Virus record (IMG/VR): IMGVR_UViG_3300022707_001381
Span: 1 to 47,497 of that record
Source: a virus
Length of the DNA stretch: 47,497 bases
Strand: one strand, 5' to 3'
Shown here: one piece after another, positions 40,158-47,497 of the stretch
Position numbering within the stretch: the stretch's first letter is position 1
Layout: each line of letters opens with the position of its first letter
Position numbers and translations under genes: made by a program
Notes under the pieces: generated by a model
Told to the model about the DNA's origin: nothing
Databases searched by the model: none
Seen by the model: the letters and a program-made list of their open reading frames with translations, nothing else

Positions 40158-40736
40158 TTACTGGTTATCGAATGCTTTTTTATTTCTATTAAACCTTACA
40201 TACTTGGCCTGTCCACCATTATTAAAGGGAGTCCATAAAGGGAAGCAAACAGGAAAGTTTGCACCAGATTTAACGTGCTTGTTTTGTTTTTTACACCATC
40301 TAGTAAATGGTGTTCCATCATGTTTTAAGAATTGAATTCTACCATCTGGAACATAGATGAAAGTAGCTTTTCTTTCCACCTCTTGGAACCAATCTACATC
40401 TGGGGCATGTTTTACGCACCCTAAAACAAACGCACCATAAATAGACTCTTGCCAAGCGGTTAAAGTGAATATTTTTGATTGACTGAATGGTGGATTCATC
40501 CATAGACAATTTGTTTGATCATATCCTGTATTTATTTTATGAAGTTTGTCAGCCCAATTTTTATCCAGTGCATTATCTTCTTTACTCCAAAAGCTTTTTG
40601 ATACTGCACTTTTTTCAGTAGCGCAAACATCGTGCATAATATTTACATTTACAACTGATTCTAATTGATTAATAAGCCAGCGAGGTGTCATTGAGTTGTC
40701 GGCTTCACTCTCGCCACTGTGATATGCTTTATCCAT
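40158..40736 (-). CDS. Phage N6-adenine DNA methyltransferase (Dam family)
   Basis: 192 residues. The SMTPRWLINQLESV opening, catalytic motif NPPF (CLWMNPPFSQSK), and FIYVPDGRIQF with HDGTPFTR and GANFPVCFPLW match the short phage Dam-type family (PF05869). It methylates adenine in DNA. A TATAGGAAATGTA site precedes the ATG. It is one of three methyltransferase genes in the genome and is set apart by a 246-base non-coding gap from the gene upstream. Confidence 0.85.
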   Translation of the reverse strand: MDKAYHSGESEADNSMTPRWLINQLESVVNVNIMHDVCATEKSAVSKSFWSKEDNALDKNWADKLHKINTGYDQTNCLWMNPPFSQSKIFTLTAWQESIYGAFVLGCVKHAPDVDWFQEVERKATFIYVPDGRIQFLKHDGTPFTRWCKKQNKHVKSGANFPVCFPLWTPFNNGGQAKYVRFNRNKKAFDNQ

Positions 40737-40982
40737 TACATTTCCTATAAAAGTTGTAAGTTATAACCCTAATCGGCCAAGCGGGTTAGTCTTGATGTAG
40801 GAACAAACACGTAATCGAGGAAGAAACGCGCAAAAACCTTACCTACTCATTTACTGTGATCCGTTGTGCTTTAGTGCAAGGAGTGCAACGTCAATGTTGC
40901 GACCATTCAACCTTGTATCGAGCAAGATAACGCTACAACGGCAGTCATCATATACGCATGAGTTACCACGTATTATTGTTTG
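40737..40982. other. 246-base non-coding stretch, visibly less AT-rich
   Basis: No open frame longer than about 15 codons with a good start. It has a hairpin TAACCC/GGGTTA (about 40763-40787), GCAAC/GTTGC around 40945-40960 in the GTGCAACGTCAATGTTGC stretch, and repeated GTGCAA words. It looks richer in G+C than its surroundings. It may hold a small RNA or a relic; I cannot tell. Confidence 0.4.
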
Positions 40983-41984
40983 TTAAAACTTACTTGTTAT
41001 TTCTTCGTCAGTTGGTTCTATTTTTGGTTCAACTTTTTGGGGTTCTGGTTTATTTTCTGCTATTTTTGCCGGGTCGAATGGTTTAGTTGCCACACCTTCA
41101 TTTATTGGAAATTCTTCCTTATTCATTTCATCAATAGCTTGTGCTGATGCCCACAATGAAGATTTTAACGTTTGCATTTTATCCTGCATAGGCTGTGGCA
41201 TAGCTAACCATGCTTTTTTTAGTGAATCACAACCATCATTGGAAGCTAATTGCATCTTATTACGGTAGCTTTCCATTTCTTCGTCGACATCGCCAGAGTT
41301 AACCCATTCAAGAATTTTACGACCTGTTTCTATGCCGAGATAATTACTTCCATCACCGAATGCTGATTTTAAATCTTTAGGTATTTTAATGTGCTGTTGA
41401 TTCATCCCTTCATTGAAAAGCATTACACTAGCTGTCATTTCAAATAAGAAATTCTTTTCACATAATGGCTGCACACCGATACTTTTTGGATTGCTTGGAT
41501 TGCTAAAATCCATTTTTTCAGCTGCACGTATACATGCGATTATATGCATATCAGATTGTAACAGGGTCATCATAAACTTATTTTTATGTTCGTATTTTGC
41601 CTTTTTCCAATCCGCCATTTTCTTGCCGCGCAACAATGGTGCTTCTGCTATCTCCATGCAGCCAGATTCCCATTCATGAGATACAGAATCAATTATCAGC
41701 ACCTTAACGCCAGCCTGTTGAAATTCCTTTATTGCTGTTGCGTATCTTTCAGGTGAAAATGGATAGAATAAATCACCTATCATAAACTGACCATCTAACT
41801 CATTAGCATAAAGTGAACCTCGGCGATTTTCAGTGTCAAGGAATCCTATCTCGTTTGCGTTATCTACCATGCCCCTTGCTATGTATAATGCAGTTAGTGT
41901 TTTGCCGCTTCCTGATTGCCCTGCTAATCCTATTACCAATTTTGAACCTGCTCTTACTGCTGGGCGTATGTTTAGGATGCTCAT
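40983..41984 (-). CDS. RecA-like P-loop ATPase (Sak4-like recombination protein)
   Basis: 333 residues. Walker A AGQSGSGKT (residues 21-29), Walker B VLIIDSVSHEW (about 94-104), and an FLDTEN segment after the first strand are as in the RecA-core ATPases grouped as phage Sak4-like annealing proteins. The C-terminal 40 residues are Pro/Glu/Lys-rich and disordered. It is next to an exonuclease gene (DUF3799), the standard pairing for phage homologous recombination. ATGA overlap with its upstream neighbour. Confidence 0.7.
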   Translation of the reverse strand: MSILNIRPAVRAGSKLVIGLAGQSGSGKTLTALYIARGMVDNANEIGFLDTENRRGSLYANELDGQFMIGDLFYPFSPERYATAIKEFQQAGVKVLIIDSVSHEWESGCMEIAEAPLLRGKKMADWKKAKYEHKNKFMMTLLQSDMHIIACIRAAEKMDFSNPSNPKSIGVQPLCEKNFLFEMTASVMLFNEGMNQQHIKIPKDLKSAFGDGSNYLGIETGRKILEWVNSGDVDEEMESYRNKMQLASNDGCDSLKKAWLAMPQPMQDKMQTLKSSLWASAQAIDEMNKEEFPINEGVATKPFDPAKIAENKPEPQKVEPKIEPTDEEITSKF

Positions 41985-42334
41985 GGTTTAACACCTAAAA
42001 TTTCAGACATCATGTTATCAATGGCTAGAGTTATTTTTGCTCTAGTTGTAGGATCTTGTCTAAGGGTGTTTACTGTTTTTTCAACCTCTCCGCCAAATTT
42101 TGAAATAATAACTTTTGCTAATTTAGCTTTCATCTCACTTTTAATTTGAATTTTAAAGTCACAAGAAGACATTAGCTCATTAACTGCTTCTGACGCCATT
42201 GATTGCAATGATTCCTTTTCGCTTTTAAGTGCATCATTTATAGCTAGAACTAATGGTGAATTGTAACTTAGTAATGACGATTCAATTGCTTTGCTGATCG
42301 CTTTTTCTGCTGATAGTAATAATTCTGATTTCAT
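41981..42334 (-). CDS. Hypothetical helical protein of recombination operon
   Basis: 117 residues, all helical, no motif recognised. It lies between the exonuclease and ATPase genes, starts the unit behind the class 1 promoter at 42365-42393, and has AGGAAATATT before the ATG. A role in recombination is inferred from place only. Confidence 0.55.
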   Translation of the reverse strand: MKSELLLSAEKAISKAIESSLLSYNSPLVLAINDALKSEKESLQSMASEAVNELMSSCDFKIQIKSEMKAKLAKVIISKFGGEVEKTVNTLRQDPTTRAKITLAIDNMMSEILGVKP

Positions 42335-42364
42335 AATATTTCCTAAAAGTTAAAACCTGCAATA

Positions 42365-42406
42365 ATAATATTACGTTTAATTAGTTAATGCAAGTATTAT
42401 GTTTAA
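42365..42406 (-). promoter_or_regulatory. Class 1 promoter, ATPase/recombination unit
   Basis: Minus strand: TTGCAT (42388-42393), 17 bp, TATTAT (42365-42370). Elements: 42371-42380, abutting the -10, and 42397-42406, three bases upstream of the -35. The second overlaps the stop of the exonuclease gene. Confidence 0.75.
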
Positions 42407-43371
42407 TTAAAACCATAACGCTTAGCAATATAATCAGACGTAGGCAAATTAACCGGACCGTCGAAATATGCGGGCCAAACATCTGTTTTTTTACATTGGT
42501 CAAATCGAATCAAAGCACTAATGTATTGTTCACGTCCTACTTGCAACTGTTCATCAGTCAAATAATAAAGTTGATGTATGAATGGTGACTTTTTCCCTTG
42601 AGCCAATAAAGCCGCTTTGAAATGTTTTGAGTAAACAGCCGACAAAATATCGCATGTAAATGCTTGTTTAAACCAATAACCGGCTTCGTGTGCTTGCCTA
42701 GCGAACTGCTCTGGGTTCATTCTTGCCGTGGTTTTATAGTCAGGAACCACGCAGTCATGTGTAATTATATCCGGCCTTACTTTTACTTTGTGCCAAACAT
42801 CATTTATTAACAATTCGCAAAAAATAGAAGTTTCAACCGTGGCACCTTTAAATAATTCCAAGTTACTTTCATCTGCAAATAGAGCACGCCTCATTTGCAT
42901 TATATTGTCGTGATCCTCACCTTTTACCAATGTTATTTGTTTTTCTTCACAATTAAGCTCTTGGATTCGATCATCTAACGCGAGTATTTTTACGTCAGGG
43001 TCAATGTTAATAGCTCGTTGAACAAGTTCATAAAATGGCTTGTTTGAATATCCTGGTATACCATGGTCCTTAATGAATTTCTTAATGCCTGCATCACTTG
43101 TTAAATAATTCTCATCATCAGACTTTGTTATTTTCCTGGCAAATTGCTCTTCAAATAAATCGGGTTCAAGCATGGCCGCATGACTTGCTGTACCAAAATG
43201 TAATGCGGCTGACTGTTCTTTTTCTCCGAAATGAGCATCAGCTGGGCACTCTGCGAATATGTTAAATAATTCTGACCCACTGGCATAGTCTTTGTATTTT
43301 TCACCGTGGTAATCATCGTTTGATAGCTCACCGTTTGGATATACGGTTACATTTTGTATTCCGATTATCAT
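42403..43371 (-). CDS. PD-(D/E)XK exonuclease (DUF3799, RecE-like)
   Basis: 322 residues. Family landmarks: SNDDYHGEKYKDYASGSELF near the N-terminus, AALHFGTASHAAMLEP (about 55-72), and the catalytic core VRPDIITHDCVVPDYKTTAR (about 208-227), with Asp and the D-x-K pair. These nucleases resect double-stranded DNA ends to give single strands for an annealing protein. It overlaps its upstream neighbour by ATGA. Confidence 0.85.
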   Translation of the reverse strand: MIIGIQNVTVYPNGELSNDDYHGEKYKDYASGSELFNIFAECPADAHFGEKEQSAALHFGTASHAAMLEPDLFEEQFARKITKSDDENYLTSDAGIKKFIKDHGIPGYSNKPFYELVQRAINIDPDVKILALDDRIQELNCEEKQITLVKGEDHDNIMQMRRALFADESNLELFKGATVETSIFCELLINDVWHKVKVRPDIITHDCVVPDYKTTARMNPEQFARQAHEAGYWFKQAFTCDILSAVYSKHFKAALLAQGKKSPFIHQLYYLTDEQLQVGREQYISALIRFDQCKKTDVWPAYFDGPVNLPTSDYIAKRYGFN

Positions 43372-43733
43372 CTCGACACCTTATCTTTTAAATTATGATA
43401 CTTATTAATCCACTCATCTTTTGATTTTTTAAGGTATGCACATGATCGCTCTAATTTTTCTATTTCTTTTCTTGATAGCTCACTGCTTATTTTGCAAAAT
43501 TCACGTCTAGCAATACTTAACGGAGTTGTCGCCTCATGACCCGTTGATTCATACCCACTAAAACAACCTTCTGTTAATCCGTGAATTATTTGGTCTGAAA
43601 CATGCTTTATTATTTCGTCACTACAACTCAATTGTTCTATTAACTGCTTTTCCTGATCACCTGAAAGGCTACTAAGCAAATCAACTATATTAATTTTTAA
43701 ATCGTCACCGTCTAATTTTGTTGAGATACTCAT
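43368..43733 (-). CDS. Hypothetical protein of recombination operon
   Basis: 121 residues, acidic then basic, helical. The IVDLLSSLSGDQEKQLIEQLSCSDEIIKHVSDQIIHGLTEG region recurs in phage proteins near recombination genes, without known function. The C-terminus is coiled-coil-like. ATGA overlaps on both sides. Confidence 0.6.
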   Translation of the reverse strand: MSISTKLDGDDLKINIVDLLSSLSGDQEKQLIEQLSCSDEIIKHVSDQIIHGLTEGCFSGYESTGHEATTPLSIARREFCKISSELSRKEIEKLERSCAYLKKSKDEWINKYHNLKDKVSR

Positions 43734-44320
43734 AGTGAACCGCCATTAATTGATTTCAACAACAAACGAGAAGCTTTAAACCTTAATATTGGCCGTTCTT
43801 TGCAATGAACTTGTTCGCCAGTGCTGGGGTTTCTTTTAAAGCCTGCTGGATGTATTGAAAAATAAAAAACGCCTAAACCCCTTAATTCCATACGACAAAG
43901 ACCCTTAGAAACACCATCTAGATAATCAATAAATACATCAAATGCGGCTCTTGCTTCTTCTAGACTTACATTGGCTAATGATGAAATTATTGAACATATT
44001 TTTGGTATGGATGCTTTTTCACTATCATCTTTACTTTTACCAAAAGTGATAACTTTCCTGGCCGTAATTAAGTGATAATCGCCATTTTTAGGGTTTCTTC
44101 CTGCACGCTCTTCTTTATGATTAGTTGATAATATGCCACAACCTTTAATGGCGACTTTTTGCCCATCAGTTAACAGAGCTATCATGCAATCAGTCACCGA
44201 TTGAATGATGATTTTTGCTTTAGACTTTTTCATCCCAGTAACTATTGACAAAGTGTTTGATATCCTTACTTTTGTTACTGTCATTACTTTTCTAGCATCT
44301 GGCTTTCTATTGATTCGCAT
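43730..44320 (-). CDS. Single-chain tandem HU/IHF-like DNA-binding protein
   Basis: 196 residues, twice the usual HU length (about 90). Repeat 1 (about 13-95): VRISNTLSIVTGMKKSKAK, VAIKGCGILS, and GRNP with ITARKVITFG. Repeat 2 (about 107-193): IISSLANVSLEEARAAFDVF, MELRGLGVFYF, and KRNPSTGEQ with ERPILRFKASRLL. HU works as a dimer with two DNA-inserting arms tipped by Pro; both arms appear here in one chain, so the protein should fold as a pseudodimer. Arm prolines remain in both. It heads the recombination unit behind a class 1 promoter. Confidence 0.8.
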   Translation of the reverse strand: MRINRKPDARKVMTVTKVRISNTLSIVTGMKKSKAKIIIQSVTDCMIALLTDGQKVAIKGCGILSTNHKEERAGRNPKNGDYHLITARKVITFGKSKDDSEKASIPKICSIISSLANVSLEEARAAFDVFIDYLDGVSKGLCRMELRGLGVFYFSIHPAGFKRNPSTGEQVHCKERPILRFKASRLLLKSINGGSL

Positions 44321-44352
44321 TTTAATTGCCTTTAGTTATTGAGTTCTTAATA

Positions 44353-44394
44353 AATATAGTACGTTGCGTTTAGTAAATCAAGAGTTATGTTTAA
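44353..44394 (-). promoter_or_regulatory. Class 1 promoter, double-HU/recombination unit
   Basis: Minus strand: TTGATT (44376-44381), 17 bp, TATATT (44353-44358). Elements: 44364-44373 (TTGCGTTTAG) in the spacer and 44385-44394 (TTATGTTTAA) three bases upstream of the -35. Spacing matches 42365-42406. Confidence 0.7.
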
Positions 44395-44830
44395 TTTTAT
44401 TTGAGAAATAATCTCGGATTGCTTCAAGGGCTGCTTGGTATCCGTATGCGACAATTGAAATATAACCTCTTGCCTGACAATTCAATAGGAATGTTTTTTG
44501 CTCTGGTTTGATTTCGCTGTCAGCTTTACGTGATCGTTTTAGCTCTAAAACTAACCCATGACTTCCGCATGATGGCACCATTGTTATCCAGTCTGAAACG
44601 CCCTTTTTACGGCCGTACTTTTTTAAGTCGGCGCCGTACTGAGCGCCACCTGTGCCACCTTCATTCACAACATGAAACATCATCGAATATTCTTCAGGAA
44701 ACCTAACACTACAAGCTGAATTCAAATCAATCTGCTCGCACTTCTCCTTACGAGATTTCATATTGCTGGCATTTAATACATCATCCCAATAACACAGAAT
44801 ACCCGAACGGTTTCGTTTTTTGATTATCAT
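44378..44830 (-). CDS. VRR-NUC domain nuclease
   Basis: 150 residues. The core KKGVSDWITMVPSCGSHGLVLELKRSRKADSEIKPEQKTFLLNCQARGY shows the GxxD ... ExK active-site pattern and the trailing PEQ motif of VRR-NUC nucleases, PD-(D/E)XK enzymes found with helicases in phages and linked to resolving branched DNA. ATGA overlap with the upstream gene. Confidence 0.85.
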   Translation of the reverse strand: MIIKKRNRSGILCYWDDVLNASNMKSRKEKCEQIDLNSACSVRFPEEYSMMFHVVNEGGTGGAQYGADLKKYGRKKGVSDWITMVPSCGSHGLVLELKRSRKADSEIKPEQKTFLLNCQARGYISIVAYGYQAALEAIRDYFSNKIKHNS

Positions 44831-45024
44831 CTCTTCACCTTTTTGCGCATTTTTTTAGCGGCAGTCACGGCCTGTTCAATTAACTTAGATGCCGTGTTAA
44901 ACTTATTTTTCTTAAAGTCATCACAAGCGCCAGTCGCCGCATTTCTTGATGTTATTTCGTCGCAATTTTCAGACTTACACCTTTTGTAAACTGCTTTGTA
45001 TATCATGTCGATAGCGCTTGTCAT
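44827..45024 (-). CDS. Small basic hypothetical protein
   Basis: 65 residues from ATG at 45024, in an ATGA overlap with the previous gene (a longer frame start at 45054 overlaps it more and is rejected). Helical and very basic at the end (AAKKMRKKVKR); could bind nucleic acid. No family recognised. Confidence 0.6.
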   Translation of the reverse strand: MTSAIDMIYKAVYKRCKSENCDEITSRNAATGACDDFKKNKFNTASKLIEQAVTAAKKMRKKVKR

Positions 45025-45284
45025 AGTCTTGCCTCTATTTTGTATGCTAGCCACGCTCTAAAAGGGGTTTCTCTTTTAAACCCTGATTTTGATCCACTAA
45101 AAAAAGCATGTTCTAATTTCTTTTCAGCGTCATGTTTGTAATCGCTATCTAAATCAGCATTGGTTCGTAGAATTAAGTTATCCTCAGAAAGTTCTTTTTT
45201 ATCGCCGGTTAATTCTTCAACTTTTTGCTCAAGCTCTTCGATTTTTTCAATTAACTGTTCTTTGGTCATTTCGTTTGTATTCAT
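45021..45284 (-). CDS. Small coiled-coil protein
   Basis: 87 residues. Residues about 8-45 form a heptad-rich acidic coiled coil (LIEKIEELEQKVEELTGDKK). The C-terminus (FFSGSKSGFKRETPFRAWLAYK) is of a type seen in small phage proteins. It overlaps the helicase gene by 4 bases. Function unknown. Confidence 0.6.
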   Translation of the reverse strand: MNTNEMTKEQLIEKIEELEQKVEELTGDKKELSEDNLILRTNADLDSDYKHDAEKKLEHAFFSGSKSGFKRETPFRAWLAYKIEARL

Positions 45285-47182
45285 GCTACCCTCTTGCCCC
45301 CTTTAGTCGTTTTACCACTATTAAATTTCAATCCATGTACAACTGATTGACCCTTTTCATTAATACGATGCGTTGCAAAAACTGGTATATCAAACATGGC
45401 TTTATTGTTAATCACTTGTGGTGCAGTCATTGACATTATACTCATTTGATATGAATGACCGTTTATGTGACGGTTAACGAATCCAGATTGCCAAGTTCGT
45501 TTGCCACCTTCTTTAATGGCCCAGTAATCAACGTTGGCTATTTCCTGCTTTCCGGTTTCATCGAAAACATCAAAGTAATACTTAACATTTATTGCATCGC
45601 TGTTTTTACCTGTAACGCTTATAGCCATTCTAAGAACAGGCTTCCAGTCATGGAGACCATACGATGTATTTGATAACTTGGCGTTTGGATCAATCAGTGT
45701 ATTATCACAAATACGACAATAACGAGCGGCAATGTCATTTTCTGCGCCACAACCTTTATTTTTAAGCAGGCCATTTACCATATGATCATCACACGTTCTT
45801 GATTTCCAAAAGTATGCGCATCTACCGTCTTTTTCTTTTTTACTTTCGCCTTTGCAGCGCCTGGCATGCTCGCCGTTTTCTGTCTGGCATGTAGGGCATG
45901 TAATAGGATCGCCGCTATCTTTTGACTTTTGCAGGTCAGCATCTTCAAGCAATGGATCATCAAACATTTCATGCATAGACGCCATGGTTCCAGAATAATC
46001 AAGCACTAGGTGATCACTCTTTTCATACCCTAGTTTTTTATGCTCATCCTTGAGTAAGCGCATGCCACGACCTAGTAATTGAGTTAAAAGCGTAAGGCTA
46101 CCAATGCGACGAAGTAACACGCTGACATCCCACAACGGCACGTTAACACCTGTCGTTAAGCATCCTATTTGTACGATATATTTATACCTAAATGTGCCTC
46201 GATCATTTAACTTACCGTGCTTTGCGTCTCGAAGTATTTGTTGCCGGTTTTTCTTGCCTGTATCTATGGTGATAATTGCATATTCATCATCAGGCAATAC
46301 GCTGACAGCTTCTTTACAATGTTTGGCACCTGCACAAGTGATCAACACACATAGCCTATCTTTAACTATTCTAATGACGTCCATCATTATCGATTTAGTT
46401 AGTTCTATGTTCATTTTATCGTGCATTGCTTCCATATCAGCATTAGAAAAATCTTTTGTGCCATGCTCTTCAATATCATCGAATTCAGACAGGTCATAAC
46501 CGGCATCTTGATCAGGTACGCCAAAAATTGTTGGTACAATATAACTATTATCAACAAGGAATTTACGGCCAATTTCTGGTAATATTACCTGCTTCCAGAA
46601 TGGTCCCTTTATTGATTCAACACCTCGATATGGAGATCCTGTCATACCTAAAATAACTAGCTTAGGGTTTAGCACTTTGAAATGGTTTAAAATTTTTGAA
46701 TAGCACTTGTCGCCACCTTTGATAACGTCCTCCCAATTTACTTGATGGCACTCGTCGATTAAAATTATATGAGGTATCCATTTTGTTCTTGCTTTTGGGT
46801 CAAGTAATCCGTATTTATCACTTAAATGATTTGTAATAGTTCCCTCAGTACCTACCACAGTTGAATAATGCGTTGATTTACGGTCAAGGCTTGCAGAAAA
46901 TACAGAGCAATTAGAACCCATGTTAAAAACTTCTTCGGAATCTTGCTCGACCAGCTCACCCGTGCGGGCAAGTATCAACAATCTAGCGCCAACATTTTGA
47001 CAGTGGCTTGCGATTGCCCCGGCAATAATGGTTTTACCTGCAGCTACATAAGCATTTATATAGGCTGGAGTTGGTTTAATTTCACCTGATAATTGCTTCC
47101 TAATGTGGTCAAGCGAGTCTTGAATAACTTCCCATTGGAATTCATACGGCGTTATTTTGCCTAGCTTTGGTATCTCGATCAT
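45281..47182 (-). CDS. DEAD/DEAH-type SF2 helicase with zinc ribbons
   Basis: 633 residues. Walker A VAAGKT (residues 46-51), motif II DECH (143-146), motif III TGSPYRG, motif VI QLLGRGMRL: a full SF2 helicase core. At about 430-510 two cysteine clusters (CPTCQTENGEHARRC, and CGAENDIAARYCRIC) look like zinc ribbons. The C-terminal 130 residues are a beta-rich domain. It probably unwinds DNA in phage replication or repair. ATGA overlaps with both neighbours. Confidence 0.85.
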   Translation of the reverse strand: MIEIPKLGKITPYEFQWEVIQDSLDHIRKQLSGEIKPTPAYINAYVAAGKTIIAGAIASHCQNVGARLLILARTGELVEQDSEEVFNMGSNCSVFSASLDRKSTHYSTVVGTEGTITNHLSDKYGLLDPKARTKWIPHIILIDECHQVNWEDVIKGGDKCYSKILNHFKVLNPKLVILGMTGSPYRGVESIKGPFWKQVILPEIGRKFLVDNSYIVPTIFGVPDQDAGYDLSEFDDIEEHGTKDFSNADMEAMHDKMNIELTKSIMMDVIRIVKDRLCVLITCAGAKHCKEAVSVLPDDEYAIITIDTGKKNRQQILRDAKHGKLNDRGTFRYKYIVQIGCLTTGVNVPLWDVSVLLRRIGSLTLLTQLLGRGMRLLKDEHKKLGYEKSDHLVLDYSGTMASMHEMFDDPLLEDADLQKSKDSGDPITCPTCQTENGEHARRCKGESKKEKDGRCAYFWKSRTCDDHMVNGLLKNKGCGAENDIAARYCRICDNTLIDPNAKLSNTSYGLHDWKPVLRMAISVTGKNSDAINVKYYFDVFDETGKQEIANVDYWAIKEGGKRTWQSGFVNRHINGHSYQMSIMSMTAPQVINNKAMFDIPVFATHRINEKGQSVVHGLKFNSGKTTKGGKRVA

Positions 47183-47497
47183 GAGTTACCTTTTAACAAT
47201 TCAACTTTTGCCTGTAAATTAGCTATCTGATGTTTTATTTTTATGATTTCTTCGGTGTTGTCTGGTTTGTCTGGCTTTATACGGTATTCCCAATCAGCAA
47301 ACCAACATGGATCGCAATCGTACCATTTGCCATGAGGATGTTTACCTTGAATAATCGCCCCATCAGCCCATGCTTTTATTTCTTTACAGTGTATGTGTGG
47401 GATGTGTGGGGTTGGTTTTTGCTTTACAAGCTCAAAAGATGCACTAAGTCCTGTATATGAGTTGTTTATACAAAATTCAGACGCTTTGTTAAGTTCT
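47179..47497 (-). CDS. Phage protein with EYRIKP-type C-terminus, 3' part (continues at window start)
   Basis: The frame runs from the window edge to TGA at 47179, overlapping the helicase start (ATGA). Visible: KAWADGAIIQGKHPHGKWYD, DPCWFADWEYRIKPDKPD, and a coiled-coil tail (IIKIKHQIANLQAKVELLKG). The rest is at 1-251. Compared with the left copy, this one has an extra Pro-His-Ile from the 9-bp repeat. Confidence 0.8.
   Translation of the reverse strand, partial: ELNKASEFCINNSYTGLSASFELVKQKPTPHIPHIHCKEIKAWADGAIIQGKHPHGKWYDCDPCWFADWEYRIKPDKPDNTEEIIKIKHQIANLQAKVELLKGNS
47345..47497. repeat. Terminal redundancy, right copy
   Basis: Matches 1-144 except for 9 extra bases (GATGTGTGG, about 47401-47409), an added copy of a 9-bp tandem unit. 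In frame with the gene that spans the junction. Confidence 0.95.

Noticed and set aside
46104-46499. 131-codon plus-strand frame inside the helicase gene
   Set aside because: It is the antisense shadow of a clearly recognisable SF2 helicase; its Cys/Ser-rich composition is typical of such shadows.
1-47497. CRISPR array, insertion sequence, integrase or attachment site
   Set aside because: No regularly spaced repeats, no transposase or recombinase motifs, no CI-like repressor found. The spaced 10-bp elements are single promoter-linked sites and not an array.

Overview
The window is an essentially complete genome of a tailed, siphovirus-like phage of an AT-rich Gram-negative host. The evidence is a Sf6-type large terminase with a P22 gp3-type small subunit, a DUF1073 portal with a MuF partner, a DUF2213 prohead protein, an HK97-like major capsid protein, a non-contractile tail module with a tape measure protein, and a J-like tip protein. 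A lipoprotein signal, an ANR/PerC-like regulator and the style of the small accessory genes suggest a gammaproteobacterium, possibly marine; this is inference. I see no integrase, excisionase or CI-type repressor, so a virulent lifestyle is the simpler reading. Bases 1-144 recur at 47345-47497, with 9 extra bases in the second copy. One minus-strand gene runs across the junction, so the contig is a circular or terminally redundant molecule of about 47.35 kb cut at an arbitrary point, as expected for headful packaging.

Layout. Minus strand, 3.98 kb down to 1 and then 47.5 down to 40.2 kb: replication and recombination genes. In order of transcription these are a DUF3987 helicase-like protein, a Dcm-like methyltransferase, CHC2 primase, YopX, a DEAD-type helicase, a VRR-NUC nuclease, a fused double-HU protein, a DUF3799 exonuclease, a Sak4-like ATPase and a Dam-type methyltransferase. 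Portal and MuF genes follow on the same strand (40.1-37.7 kb), behind their own promoter. Plus strand, 4.4-8.8 kb: small genes, a lipoprotein glycerophosphodiesterase and the terminase. 8.8-11.45 kb: an inserted cassette (minus-strand adenine methyltransferase, plus-strand small genes). 11.5-18.8 kb: prohead, decoration, capsid and two beta-helix proteins. 18.8-20.2 kb: a four-gene minus-strand moron cassette. 20.3-23.45 kb: lysis-like membrane proteins and head-tail connectors. 23.45-24.05 kb: a non-coding block that looks like one structured RNA with an embedded tRNA-like element. 24.1-35.7 kb: tail genes, including a fibre with a glycerophosphodiesterase domain. 35.7-37.7 kb: a possible lysis enzyme, an ANR-like regulator and small genes.

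Two promoter classes are visible. Class 1 promoters have -35 and -10 boxes about 17 bp apart with a 10-bp element TTRYGTTTAA in or beside the core. I found 21 copies at about ten promoter regions, which looks like one genome-wide operator system. Class 2 promoters precede virion genes and have an extended -10 (TGCTAYAMT) without the 10-bp element. At the prohead gene and at the portal gene the class 2 -10 box is followed at once by a terminator-like hairpin whose 5' arm lies upstream of the expected transcription start. Read-through RNA would therefore fold the hairpin, while new transcripts would not. This shared design marks portal-MuF as a late unit although it sits at the end of the early strand. 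A candidate replication origin with GGGAAAATAGGAA-type repeats lies between the two divergent early arms at 4.0-4.3 kb.
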